Source: Streptomyces sp. CMB-StM0423
GTDB lineage: Bacteria > Actinomycetota > Actinomycetes > Streptomycetales > Streptomycetaceae
NCBI RefSeq assembly: GCF_002847285.1
Contig: NZ_CP025407.1
Span: 2,978,501-3,042,500, forward strand
Direction: 5' to 3'
Length of the DNA stretch: 64,000 nt
Shown: in pieces, positions 34,195 to 42,619 of the stretch
How the letters are laid out: each line of letters begins with the position of its first letter
Position numbering within the stretch: the first letter of the stretch is position 1
Notes under the pieces: generated by a model
What the model saw: only the letters and a program-made list of their open reading frames with translations
Told to the model about the DNA's origin: nothing
Database searches by the model: none
Program-made: the position numbers and the translations under genes

Positions 34195-36891
34195 TCACGG
34201 CGCCAGCTCCACGCCCAGCCGGCCGCCGGTCGGCGTGCCGAGCGCGGACTTGCCGTAGTACACGGCCCCCGACGCCGACACGCCCTGGCTGCCGCTGTCG
34301 AGCTGCAGGAGGGTGCCGTCGTAGTCGTCCTCGCCGATCACGCCGATGACGAGGTCCGCCCGCCCGTAACCGGACAGGTCGGCCAGCAGCACCGAGGAGC
34401 CGAGCCGGTCGCCCTTCTCGCTGACCCCGCTGATCCCCGCGGTGTCCTGGTGGTACGCCTTGGGCGAACCGGACGCCGTCGACAGGCCGGTGGAGCCGCC
34501 GCGCAGCAGCAGGGACGTGCCGGCGTCGGCGCGGTTGGCGCCGTCGCGGGTCATGTCCTCGCGGTAGACGCCGGTGAGCACGTCGGCGTAGCCGTTGGCG
34601 TCCACGTCGCCGACCGAGACCGAGAAGCCCATCGCGTCGCCGGCCTCGGACGCGCCGGGCACAGAGCCCGTGTCCTGGTGGACGATCTGCTTGCCGGTCG
34701 TCGTCAGCCCGTTCGCGGAGCCCTTCAGCAGCGTGATCTGGCCGCCGGTGTTGGCCGCCGACTCGCTCGCGAAGGGCTGGCCGACGACGAGGTCGGCGTA
34801 GCCGTCGCCGGTGATGTCCCCTGCGGCCACCGAACGGCCGCCCGGCACCGCGAGTTTCGCGGTGACGTCCAGCCCGACCGCCGAGCCGCGCAGCACGTCG
34901 AGGCGCGCCTTGCCGCTCGGGTCGCGGTAGGTGATCGCGGCGTCGTCGTAGCCGTCGCGGTTGAAGTCGCCCACGGCGGCGTCCTGGTATTCGACCTTCG
35001 AGTACGGGAACGAGCCCTCGCGGCCGTTGCCGTTCAGGTCGTGCGTGGCCCACGCCTCGGCGCCGACGCCGAGGACCTCGTCACGGCCGTCGCCGTCGAA
35101 GTCGCCGGCGGCGACCGCGGAGCCGTACTTGGCGCCTGTCGGCGCGAAGCCGTCGCCGAGTTCGAGGTTGCGGCCGGAGTTCAGCCCGGGGCCGTACAGG
35201 ACGGTGATCACGCCGGCGTCGGCGTGGCCGGCGGCGTCGTCCTTGTCCGGGGCGCCGACGAGGAGGTCGGCGATGCCGTCGTTGTTGACGTCGCCCCACT
35301 CGGTGTCGGTGCCCCAGGCGTCGCCCGCCGCGGCCGTGCCGGGCACGCCTGCGCTGTTCTGGGTGATGCTGAGCTTGGCGCTCGCCACCGGGCCGTTCTC
35401 GCCGCCGGGGACGACGAACACCGCGCCGGAGCCGGTCTTCCCGCCGCCGTTGGCCCGCGGCGTACCGGCGACGAGGTCGCCGCGGCCGTCGCCGTTGAAG
35501 TCCCGGGTGGGCAGGGCGTGCGAAGCGCCGGGGGCGGCGGCCAGGGCGCGGATCTGGCCCAGCTTGGCGTACAGCCGGTCGCCGGGGCAGGCGGTGGCGT
35601 TGACGTCCGCGTTCGCGCCGTCCGGGCGGAACTGGGCGTCCTTGTGACCGGAGATGTTCTTCATGGTCTTCGGGGCGCCGGCGGGGATGAAGTTGTCGTC
35701 CGCGTCGAGCTTCATCGGCGTCAGCGACGTGCTGCCGGTGGGGCTCACGCCGTACTGGCCGAGCTTCCATGCGGCGATGCGCGAGACGGCCTCCAGCGAC
35801 GCCCGGGAGGGGTGGCTGAAGGTGTGGTAGTCGCCGAGGATGGAGATGCCGGTGGAGTGGCTGTTGAAGTTGCTGGTGTGCGCGCCCAGCACCGGCTGGT
35901 CGATGCCGCCGGCGCGGCCCTCGAAGATGCGGCCGCACTTGTCGACGAGGAAGTTGTAGCCGACGTCGTTCCAGCCGTTGTCGTTCACGTGGAACAGGAA
36001 GATGCCGCGGACGATGGCCGCGGACTCGGCGCACGAGTAGTTCACGGCCTGCGCGGTGTGGTGCACCAGCGCGGTCTTGATGCCGTCGGGGTTGTACGTC
36101 GGCGGGTCCTCGACCAGCGACTCGTCGGCGCCCCAGGCGGCCCGGCGGATCACTGGCGGCGGGGTGACGGGCGAGTCGGGCGCCGGGCCCGGGTCCGCCT
36201 GGGTGACGGCGGCGGCGGGGGCCATGCCGGCGGCGTACGAGGACGAAGAGGACGAAACCGCGCCGGACTCCGGCGCGGGCAGCGCGGCCGCCTGCGCGAC
36301 CGGTGCCGTCTCCGTACCCGCCTCCGTGCCGACGCCTGCGGCTTCGGCCTCCTCGGCCTCCTCCTGCGTGACACCGGGGTCGACGAGGGCGACCTCCATG
36401 CCGGCGGGCAGCGGCGTGCTCGTACCGTCCTCGCGGACGACCCGCGCCTCGACGCCGTCCGACGGGCCGACCCACAGCGGCTCGGTGCTGCCGCGCATCG
36501 CGGGGGTCAGGTCGTCGGTGGACGGGCCGCCGTCGGTGCCGAGCGCGCGCCAGTCGCTCCAGGCGCCGGTCTCGGCCGAGCGGGTGCGCACCTCGGCGGC
36601 ACCGCCCAGGTCGCGGCGTTCGTTGCTCCAGGAGATGCCGACCATCGAGAACTGCTCGGTCTCGGTACGGTCGACCTCCTGCCGGGAGCCGTCCCCGGTC
36701 AGGTCGACGCCGTGCACCGCCGACTTGCGCGGCTCCAGCCCGGCCGCCGCCGGGTCGTCGGAGCCGGAGCCGGGGTCTGCCACGGCGACGGTGATCACGC
36801 CGGCACCGCCGAGCACGACCGCGCCCAGCGTCAGCCAGGCCCGTCTGCGCAGGCTCAGCGGCCGGTACGCATGGGATCTACGCGGACTCAC
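34195..36891 (-). CDS. Secreted PGRP/N-acetylmuramoyl-L-alanine amidase with FG-GAP repeats
   Basis: 898 aa from GTG 36891 (AAGGGG six bases upstream). A signal-like segment (SLRRRAWLTLGAVVLGGAG) is followed by an N-terminal beta region, an acidic/Ser-rich linker (residues about 175-245) and the Amidase_2/PGRP domain (about 248-420), with zinc-ligand candidates in LVHHTAQ and GHKDAQF. Residues about 455-898 hold seven FG-GAP/integrin-type repeats, each with a calcium-loop-like DxNxDG (DFNGDGRGDL, DVNNDGIADL, DFDGDGRDEV, DFNRDGYDDA, DITGDGYADL, DVDANGYADV, DLSGYGRADL), predicting a seven-bladed propeller. Probably a cell-wall hydrolase held at the surface through the propeller. Confidence 0.93.
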   Translation of the reverse strand: MSPRRSHAYRPLSLRRRAWLTLGAVVLGGAGVITVAVADPGSGSDDPAAAGLEPRKSAVHGVDLTGDGSRQEVDRTETEQFSMVGISWSNERRDLGGAAEVRTRSAETGAWSDWRALGTDGGPSTDDLTPAMRGSTEPLWVGPSDGVEARVVREDGTSTPLPAGMEVALVDPGVTQEEAEEAEAAGVGTEAGTETAPVAQAAALPAPESGAVSSSSSSYAAGMAPAAAVTQADPGPAPDSPVTPPPVIRRAAWGADESLVEDPPTYNPDGIKTALVHHTAQAVNYSCAESAAIVRGIFLFHVNDNGWNDVGYNFLVDKCGRIFEGRAGGIDQPVLGAHTSNFNSHSTGISILGDYHTFSHPSRASLEAVSRIAAWKLGQYGVSPTGSTSLTPMKLDADDNFIPAGAPKTMKNISGHKDAQFRPDGANADVNATACPGDRLYAKLGQIRALAAAPGASHALPTRDFNGDGRGDLVAGTPRANGGGKTGSGAVFVVPGGENGPVASAKLSITQNSAGVPGTAAAGDAWGTDTEWGDVNNDGIADLLVGAPDKDDAAGHADAGVITVLYGPGLNSGRNLELGDGFAPTGAKYGSAVAAGDFDGDGRDEVLGVGAEAWATHDLNGNGREGSFPYSKVEYQDAAVGDFNRDGYDDAAITYRDPSGKARLDVLRGSAVGLDVTAKLAVPGGRSVAAGDITGDGYADLVVGQPFASESAANTGGQITLLKGSANGLTTTGKQIVHQDTGSVPGASEAGDAMGFSVSVGDVDANGYADVLTGVYREDMTRDGANRADAGTSLLLRGGSTGLSTASGSPKAYHQDTAGISGVSEKGDRLGSSVLLADLSGYGRADLVIGVIGEDDYDGTLLQLDSGSQGVSASGAVYYGKSALGTPTGGRLGVELAP

Positions 36892-37441
36892 ATTCCGCCC
36901 CTTCGGTTCGCTCGCGTGTGACGTTCGCTCACGCTTGACACACGTACAGCGCCGCCGGGGCCGAAAACGTGTCACGCCCGCCCTGACCGGTACAAAGAAG
37001 ACGGCCGGAGCCGCTACCCCCCACAGGAGCTGCTCCGGCCGTCGGCCTCAGGTGCGGTGCCCGTTCGGGCCCGCTGTATTACTCAGCGCCAGAGGGCCCG
37101 GAAATGTCACAGCACCCCGTCGGCGGGTGCCGCGGGACCCCCGCGCCCCACTTCTCCGGGGCCCGTCCGGCCCTTCTCCTACGGGCTGTCGGGCCCTCTG
37201 CGGCGGGCCTCCGGGCCGCCGCGGGGACCCTGCCCGGACTCGTCCGTTCCTCATGCGGCCGGGTGGGGAGGGCCCCGGTGTGTTGCGAAGGGACCGCCAC
37301 CGCCGTAGCGTGCAGTTCGCGTCGACTCGGCGCACAGACATTCGTTCGACTATCGCTCGACGGTCCGCCCAGATCCGGGGGTGCTCCGCAGATGTATCCG
37401 CGTGTACAGCGTCTCCCGGCGCCACGGACCGACTGACCACC
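36892..37441. other. 550-bp divergent intergenic region with an orphan terminator-like hairpin
   Basis: Between the amidase and the first ECF sigma gene. Bases 37000-37043 form a perfect 12-bp stem GACGGCCGGAGC/GCTCCGGCCGTC with a 20-nt loop, out of place in a divergent region. Between 37044 and 37441 I see no supported ORF. The interval should contain the sigma gene promoter. Confidence 0.55.
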
Positions 37442-38086
37442 GTGCAGGGGGAATACGCGGAAGACGCCGCGCTGTCCGGCGCGGTGCACGCTGCCCAGCG
37501 TGGTGACGAGGCAGCGTTCCGCATCGTGTTCCGGACGGTGCACCCTCGCCTGCTCGGATACGTGCGCAGCCTCGTCGGCGACGGCGACGCGGAGGACGTG
37601 ACCTCGGAGGCGTGGCTGCAGATCGCCCGCGACCTCGGCTCGTTCAGCGGTGACGCCGACCGCTTCCGCGGCTGGGCCGCCCGCATAGCGCGCAACCGGG
37701 CGCTCGACCACGTGCGGATGCGCTCCCGCAGGCCCGTCTCCGGCGGCGACGAGACCCAGCTCGCCGACCGGCCCGCGGACTCGGACACCGCGGAGGAGGC
37801 GATCGAGGCGCTGGGTACGGGCCGCACGATGGCCTTCATTGCACGGCTGCCCCGCGACTACGCCGAAGTCGTGGTGCTGCGCGTGATCATGGGACTGGAC
37901 GCCAAGCGCACCGCCGAAGTCCTGGGCAAGAGCCCGGGCGCGGTCCGTACGGCGGCGCACCGCGGCCTCAAGCAGTTGACCGCGCTTATCGAGCGGCCGC
38001 AGGAAGAGGGGGACGTTCCGCCCGGGGAAGGGCAGCAGCCTGGCGGTGTGACGCAATCAGCCGCGCGGACGCTTAAGGAAATGTGA
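37442..38086 (+). CDS. ECF RNA polymerase sigma factor (first of a paralogous pair)
   Basis: 214 aa from GTG 37442 (VQGEYAEDAALSG). Region 2: HPRLLGYVRSLVGDGDAEDVTSEAWLQIARD; region 4: LPRDYAEVVVLRVIMGLDAKRTAEVLGKSPGAVRTAAHRGL. Lys/Gly/Gln-rich tail. Its stop overlaps the start of the membrane protein gene (TGATG), the typical sigma/anti-sigma layout. About half of its core is identical to the sigma factor at 39532. Confidence 0.88.
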   Translation: MQGEYAEDAALSGAVHAAQRGDEAAFRIVFRTVHPRLLGYVRSLVGDGDAEDVTSEAWLQIARDLGSFSGDADRFRGWAARIARNRALDHVRMRSRRPVSGGDETQLADRPADSDTAEEAIEALGTGRTMAFIARLPRDYAEVVVLRVIMGLDAKRTAEVLGKSPGAVRTAAHRGLKQLTALIERPQEEGDVPPGEGQQPGGVTQSAARTLKEM

Positions 38087-39264
38087 TGGTGGACGACCGG
38101 TACGGCTGGCTCGACGAGGACGTCGCGGAGCGACTGCTTCGCGGAGAGCCGCTCGACTTCGCGGACGGCAACGGCCGGCGAGGGCGTAAGCGCTGGTCGC
38201 CGGAGGACCGGGCCGCCGCCGAGCGGCTGGCCGCCGTACTGGCGCGGGTGGCGGAGTCGGGCCGTCCGGGCAAGAACGGCCGGGTGCCGGGCGAACAGGC
38301 CGCGCTGGCGGCGTTCCGGGCGGCGCAGGAGAGCCCGAGCCCGGCGTCGGCCGCGGAGTTCGCCGCCGAGTCGCCGTTCGACGGGCGCCGCGGAAGGCGC
38401 CGTTCCGGCGTCGTGGAGCGGCTGCGGTCGCTGCGGCTGAGCGTCGTGGGCGCGGTGGCGGCGTGTGCGCTGGGAGGCGTCGCGGTGGCCTCCAGCGCGG
38501 GTGTGCTGCCCGCGCCGTCGTTCATCCAGGACACCGGGGGCAACCGGTCGCCGAGCGTGGGCGCCACGTCGTCGGCGGAGACCCCCGACGGCGAGAAGGA
38601 GGACGGCTCCGCCGCGGAGGGCGGCAAGGGGTCGGACAAGGACGGCAAGGACAAGGAGTCCGGCAAGGACGGCAAGGACCCCGGGGACGAGGGCCGCGGT
38701 GCGGACACGGACCTGCCGGGCCGCGGCGTCATCGGCGACGTACGCGGCAACGAGCCGCCGAACATGGCGAACGCGGACGCCGTCCTCGACGAGTTGTGCC
38801 GCGACTACCTCGCCGCGCAGGCCGGTACCGGCCCGATGCCGGGCCAGGGGCGGCTGCGCGTCCTGGAGCAGGCGGCCGGCTCGCCGGCGGCGATGTCGTC
38901 GTACTGCTCGAACCGGCTGGGCACGAGCGCGGGCACCCCCGGCGGCGCGACGGGCGGCGGCACGGGCGGCTCCTCCGGAGGCAGCACGGGCGGCGACTCG
39001 GAGGAGCCGACGAGCCCGAGCCCGTCGCCGACCGACCCGGGCACGGACCCGGGCGGGAGCACGGGCGGTTCCAGCGGCTCGGGCGGTTCCGGCGGGGAGA
39101 CCGGCGGCGGAGACACCGACGGCGGCAGCGAGAGCGGCGGCAGCCAAGGGCCGCCCCAGGAAGGCCCGTCGCCGAATCCCGGCGTCAACGTCTCGGAGTC
39201 CCCGGCGCCCGAGCCCTCGGCCACCGCGACCGCCGCGGAGCCCGAGGAGTCCGCCGCCGGCTGA
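38086..39264 (+). CDS. Single-span membrane protein, putative anti-sigma partner
   Basis: 392 aa from ATG 38086 (GTG 38083 also possible). Cytoplasmic N-terminus about 110 residues (DDRYGWLDEDVAERLLRGE), one membrane span near 112-133 (LSVVGAVAACALGGVAVA), then an exported segment with Lys/Asp/Gly stretches (EKEDGS, KGSDKDGKDKESGKDGKD), a small conserved part with LDELCRDYLAAQA and SYCSNRLG, and a Gly/Ser/Pro tail. There is no HxxxCxxC zinc anti-sigma motif, so its role as anti-sigma rests on topology and coupling. Confidence 0.72.
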   Translation: MVDDRYGWLDEDVAERLLRGEPLDFADGNGRRGRKRWSPEDRAAAERLAAVLARVAESGRPGKNGRVPGEQAALAAFRAAQESPSPASAAEFAAESPFDGRRGRRRSGVVERLRSLRLSVVGAVAACALGGVAVASSAGVLPAPSFIQDTGGNRSPSVGATSSAETPDGEKEDGSAAEGGKGSDKDGKDKESGKDGKDPGDEGRGADTDLPGRGVIGDVRGNEPPNMANADAVLDELCRDYLAAQAGTGPMPGQGRLRVLEQAAGSPAAMSSYCSNRLGTSAGTPGGATGGGTGGSSGGSTGGDSEEPTSPSPSPTDPGTDPGGSTGGSSGSGGSGGETGGGDTDGGSESGGSQGPPQEGPSPNPGVNVSESPAPEPSATATAAEPEESAAG

Positions 39265-39270
39265 CGCCGC

Positions 39271-39313
39271 GGCACCCCGCCCTTCGGCAAGTCGCCCGCC
39301 GGGGCGCCTTTTT
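39271..39313 (+). terminator. Intrinsic terminator with a T run
   Basis: Imperfect GC-rich stem (GGCACCCCGC against GCCGGGGCGCC) directly followed by TTTTT, one of few classical T-tailed terminators in the window. Confidence 0.6.
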
Positions 39314-39531
39314 ATCCCGTTTCATCCGGAGCGGGCCAAGAATATTTGTGGCGGTCACCTGCCCGTACGGGATAAATGTGGGGGTGCTCACGTCAAACGT
39401 CCATGATGTCTGGCATGGTTGCAGTGATCTGTTCGATTCCGGGAGTGGCTGGGGCAGCGGCCTGACGGAGAGCGCGCGGGGGCGCGGGCACGGTGCACAG
39501 TGCCGCAGGCCGATCTCACGAGGCTCACAAG

Positions 39532-40239
39532 GTGGGGGATTACGACAGACCGGCTGCCGCACGGGCGGCGCCGGGACGCACGATTGCGGACGAGGACCTT
39601 CAGCCACTGGTCCACCGGGCGCAGAACGGCGACGAGACGGCGTTCACCGCGCTCTACCGGCGGCTCCAGCCGGTGCTGCTCGCGTATCTGCGCGGCGTGG
39701 TGGGCGACGACGCCGAGGACGTGGCCGCGGACGCCTGGCTGGTGATCGCGCGCGACCTCGGCAAGTTCCGCGGCGACGGCCCGTCGTTCCGGGGCTGGAC
39801 GATCACCGTCGCCCGGCGCCGGGCGCTCGACCTGCTGCGCCGCGAACGCCGCCGCCCGCAGGGCGTGCTGCTCGACGAGGACGTCCACGACCTGCCCGCG
39901 GAGCGCGCGGCCGAGGAGCACGCGCTGGAGTCGCTGGGCACCCGGCAGGTCCTCAGGCTCATCTCCACGCTCCCCCGCGACCAGGCGGAGGCGGTGCTGC
40001 TGCGCACGGTGGCCGGGATGCGCGCCACCGACGCCGGTGAGGTGCTGGGCAAGCGGCCGGGCGCGGTGCGTACCGCCGCCCACCGCGGGCTGCGCCAGCT
40101 CGCCGAGCTGGTGACGTCCGCGGCCCGGCGGGAACGGAGCCTGGAGCGCGCGGCTTTCGCGGCGGGCGAGAGCGGCCCGCCGGCGGCGGAGCGGGAAGAG
40201 GGCTCGGAAGAGCAGTTGAAGCTGGGCCTGGGCGCCTGA
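39532..40239 (+). CDS. ECF RNA polymerase sigma factor (second of the pair)
   Basis: 235 aa from GTG 39532 (VGDYDRPAAARAAPG). Region 2: QPVLLAYLRGVVGDDAEDVAADAWLVIARD; region 4: LPRDQAEAVLLRTVAGMRATDAGEVLGKRPGAVRTAAHRGL. The C-terminal 40 residues are charged and Glu-rich. It has its own 267-bp upstream region and no adjacent partner of its own; two hairpins follow. Confidence 0.88.
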   Translation: MGDYDRPAAARAAPGRTIADEDLQPLVHRAQNGDETAFTALYRRLQPVLLAYLRGVVGDDAEDVAADAWLVIARDLGKFRGDGPSFRGWTITVARRRALDLLRRERRRPQGVLLDEDVHDLPAERAAEEHALESLGTRQVLRLISTLPRDQAEAVLLRTVAGMRATDAGEVLGKRPGAVRTAAHRGLRQLAELVTSAARRERSLERAAFAAGESGPPAAEREEGSEEQLKLGLGA

Positions 40240-40259
40240 GAGGTGCCGTACGCCCGTTG

Positions 40260-40350
40260 CCGTACGCGTTCCGGCGTACGGAATCCGTAGGCGGCTTCAC
40301 GAGGGGGGAGTGGCGCGGGCGGTGCTGGGGGAACGCAACCCGCCCGCGCC
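40260..40350 (+). terminator. Two hairpins after the second sigma gene
   Basis: CCGTACGC-N6-GCGTACGG (40260-40281) and an 11-bp stem GGCGCGGGCGG/CCGCCCGCGCC (40312-40350). Confidence 0.65.
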
Positions 40351-40480
40351 ATATGCGCTGAGCCGCAGGTACGGGGGGAACCCCGGCCGAGCGCTGGGCC
40401 GATGACCAGTCGGCACATCACTTACAGCGTCGTCGGCGGAGAAAGTGTCACAGCCACAGCTCAGCCCCTGCGTACGGCGC

Positions 40481-40503
40481 GTACGGCACCGCGGGTGCCG
40501 TAC
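40481..40503 (-). terminator. Hairpin after the L,D-transpeptidase gene
   Basis: 10-bp perfect stem GTACGGCACC/GGTGCCGTAC with a 3-nt loop, 13 bp beyond the stop codon. Confidence 0.65.
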
Positions 40504-40515
40504 CGCCGCGCGCGC

Positions 40516-41427
40516 TCAGCCGTAGACGACCACCTTGTCGCCGACCCGGACGTCCCCGAAGAGCTTCGCGATCTTCGCCTCGTCGCGCACGTTCACGCAG
40601 CCGTGCGAGGCGCCGGCGTAGCCGTTGGCGGCGAAGTCCGCGGAGTAGTGGACGGCCTGGCCGCCGCTGAAGAACATCGCGTACGGCATGGGGGTGTCGT
40701 AGAGCGTGGAGACGTGGTGCCGGCTCTTGAGAAAGACCTCGAACGCGCCCTCGCGGGTCGGCGTGTACTGCGAGCCGAAGCGCACGTCCATCGCCGCCAG
40801 CACCTCGCCGTCCTTCATCCACCGCAGGGTGTCGCTGCGCTTGCTCACGCACAGCACCCGCCCCTCGTTGCAGCGCGGGTCGGGCTTCTCCATGGCCTGG
40901 GAGGTCGGCGGGTACAGCTCGTCGCGCGTGGGCTCGTCCGTACGGGCCAGCAGCCGCTCCCAGGTGACGACGTCGGTCTCGCCGGTGCGCGGCAGGCCGC
41001 GGTCCTCCTGGAACGCCGAGACGGCGTCGGCGGTGACCGGCCCGTAGTACGCGGTGGGGCTCTGGTGGAAGACGCCCTGGGCGCGCAGCCGCGCCTGGAG
41101 CTCCCGTACCTGCTCGGTCTCGTCGCCCACGGCCATCAGCACCTCGGGGCCCTCGGGCGTCGGCTCCGCTGTGGGCGTCCTGGTCGCGGACGCCTGCGCC
41201 TTGGGCTTCTCGGTCGGCTTCGCCGGCTTCGTCTCGGACGGCGTGGCCGACGGCTCCGCAGGCTTCTCGGACGGCGTGGGCGTGGTGCTCGACGTCGACG
41301 GCGACGGCGAACGGTCCCCGCCGCCGGCCGCGTCCGCCGAGGCGGAACACCCCGCCGCGAGCGCCGCACCGGCGGCCGCGAGCGCGACGGCCACGCGGAT
41401 CGAACGGAGTTTCCTGTCAACGCTCAC
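40516..41427 (-). CDS. L,D-transpeptidase lipoprotein with a peptidoglycan-binding domain
   Basis: 303 aa from GTG 41427. Signal peptide and lipobox AAGC (RSIRVAVALAAAGAALAAGC), a Ser/Thr/Pro/Lys linker (about 30-90), PG_binding_1 (VRELQARLRAQGVF ... AVSAFQEDRGLPRTGETD) and a YkuD domain with the catalytic SHGCVNV (Cys277; His two before). It forms 3-3 peptidoglycan cross-links or anchors polymers. The upstream part of the open frame (to 42186) is a shadow of the sulfotransferase. Confidence 0.92.
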   Translation of the reverse strand: MSVDRKLRSIRVAVALAAAGAALAAGCSASADAAGGGDRSPSPSTSSTTPTPSEKPAEPSATPSETKPAKPTEKPKAQASATRTPTAEPTPEGPEVLMAVGDETEQVRELQARLRAQGVFHQSPTAYYGPVTADAVSAFQEDRGLPRTGETDVVTWERLLARTDEPTRDELYPPTSQAMEKPDPRCNEGRVLCVSKRSDTLRWMKDGEVLAAMDVRFGSQYTPTREGAFEVFLKSRHHVSTLYDTPMPYAMFFSGGQAVHYSADFAANGYAGASHGCVNVRDEAKIAKLFGDVRVGDKVVVYG

Positions 41428-41632
41428 ACGTGCTGGACGCAATTCGCCCACCCCCCCCCGGTTCCCTCCTGCAAGACGTCGAACAATTCTCTCCCCTGCC
41501 ACGGCCGCTCCGGAACCCCGTAGCGCGCCGTTGCCTGCCGGACACCTTGCGTTTGCCACGATCCCCTGGAATGGCCCGTCGGCCCGGCGCGCGCCGCCGG
41601 ACCGACCGTGATCGCCACTAGGAGGGTTGGGT

Positions 41633-42511
41633 GTGCGCATGAACGCCGTCGGCAAGGGGCTCAAGCGGCGCGGCAAGCTGATGGCACAGGCGCTCGGCCC
41701 ACCCCGGCGCGCCCCCCGGTCCGCCACCGCGCCCGCGCGCACCGCCGCTTCGCGGGAGTACACGGCGCCGCGCGCCCCGCGCCTCGTCGAGTCCCCGGTC
41801 TTCGTGCTGTCGTCCGTACGCTCCGGGTCCACCCTGCTGCGCGTGCTCCTCAACAGCCACCCCGAGATCCGCGCCCCGCACGAGATGCACCTGCGCACAC
41901 TGCGCGTCGACCTCACCCGCCCGTACAGCGCCAGGGCCATGGAGGGGCTTGAGCTGGACCGCCGCGAGCTGGAACACGTGCTGTGGGACCGGGTGCTGCA
42001 CATGGAACTGGAGCGCAGCGGCAAGCGGGTCATCGTCGACAAGACCCCCGCCAACGCGCTCATCCGCGACCGCCTCGGCGACTGCTGGCCCGATGCCCGC
42101 TTCCTCGTCCTGCTGCGCCACCCCGGCGCCGTCGTCTCCTCCCTCGTCAACCGCCGCAAGGAGCCGGACCTCGACGCCATCCACACCGAGGTCCTCGACT
42201 ACGGCGAGGCCCTGGAGGCCGCGCGTACGGAACTGGGCGCGGCGGGGCACGTACTGCGCTACGAGGAGCTGACCGCAGAACCGGCCGCGACCACCCGCGG
42301 CATCTGTGACTTCCTCGGCGTCGAGTGGGCCCCGGGGATGCTCGACTACGGCGCGCACGACCACGGCACCTTCCGGCCGCACATGGGCGACTGGAGCAGC
42401 AACATCAAGTCGGGCCGCATCCAGCCCGCGCGCGCGGGCGACCACGACGCCGGGCTGAGCGGGCGGCTCGCGGAGCTGGCGGAGCTGTGGGGGTACCGGC
42501 ACGCCGGGTAG
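41633..42511 (+). CDS. Sulfotransferase-family protein
   Basis: 292 aa from GTG 41633, seven bases after GGAGG (ATG 41639 and TTG 41627 are also in frame). The PAPS 5'-phosphosulfate loop FVLSSVRSGSTLLRVLL, VIVDKTPANAL and the 3'-phosphate region LVLLRHPGAVVSSLVNRR identify the fold; the ending EWAPGMLDYGAHD is usual. Acceptor unknown; it could be a surface glycan or a secondary metabolite. Confidence 0.88.
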   Translation: MRMNAVGKGLKRRGKLMAQALGPPRRAPRSATAPARTAASREYTAPRAPRLVESPVFVLSSVRSGSTLLRVLLNSHPEIRAPHEMHLRTLRVDLTRPYSARAMEGLELDRRELEHVLWDRVLHMELERSGKRVIVDKTPANALIRDRLGDCWPDARFLVLLRHPGAVVSSLVNRRKEPDLDAIHTEVLDYGEALEAARTELGAAGHVLRYEELTAEPAATTRGICDFLGVEWAPGMLDYGAHDHGTFRPHMGDWSSNIKSGRIQPARAGDHDAGLSGRLAELAELWGYRHAG

Positions 42512-42619
42512 GCGGCGCGAGGTCCCGGCGCGAGGTCCCGGCCCGTTGTCACCGACGGAGCGTAGGCTCGTGACTACGGTCCGTACAGGGCACGGAAGGC
42601 TGGGAAAGGCTGGGATCAC

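Noticed and set aside
42512..42619. Cobalamin riboswitch before the acyl-CoA mutase
   Set aside because: The interval is only 108 bp and I could not find a B12 box or the multi-stem layout.
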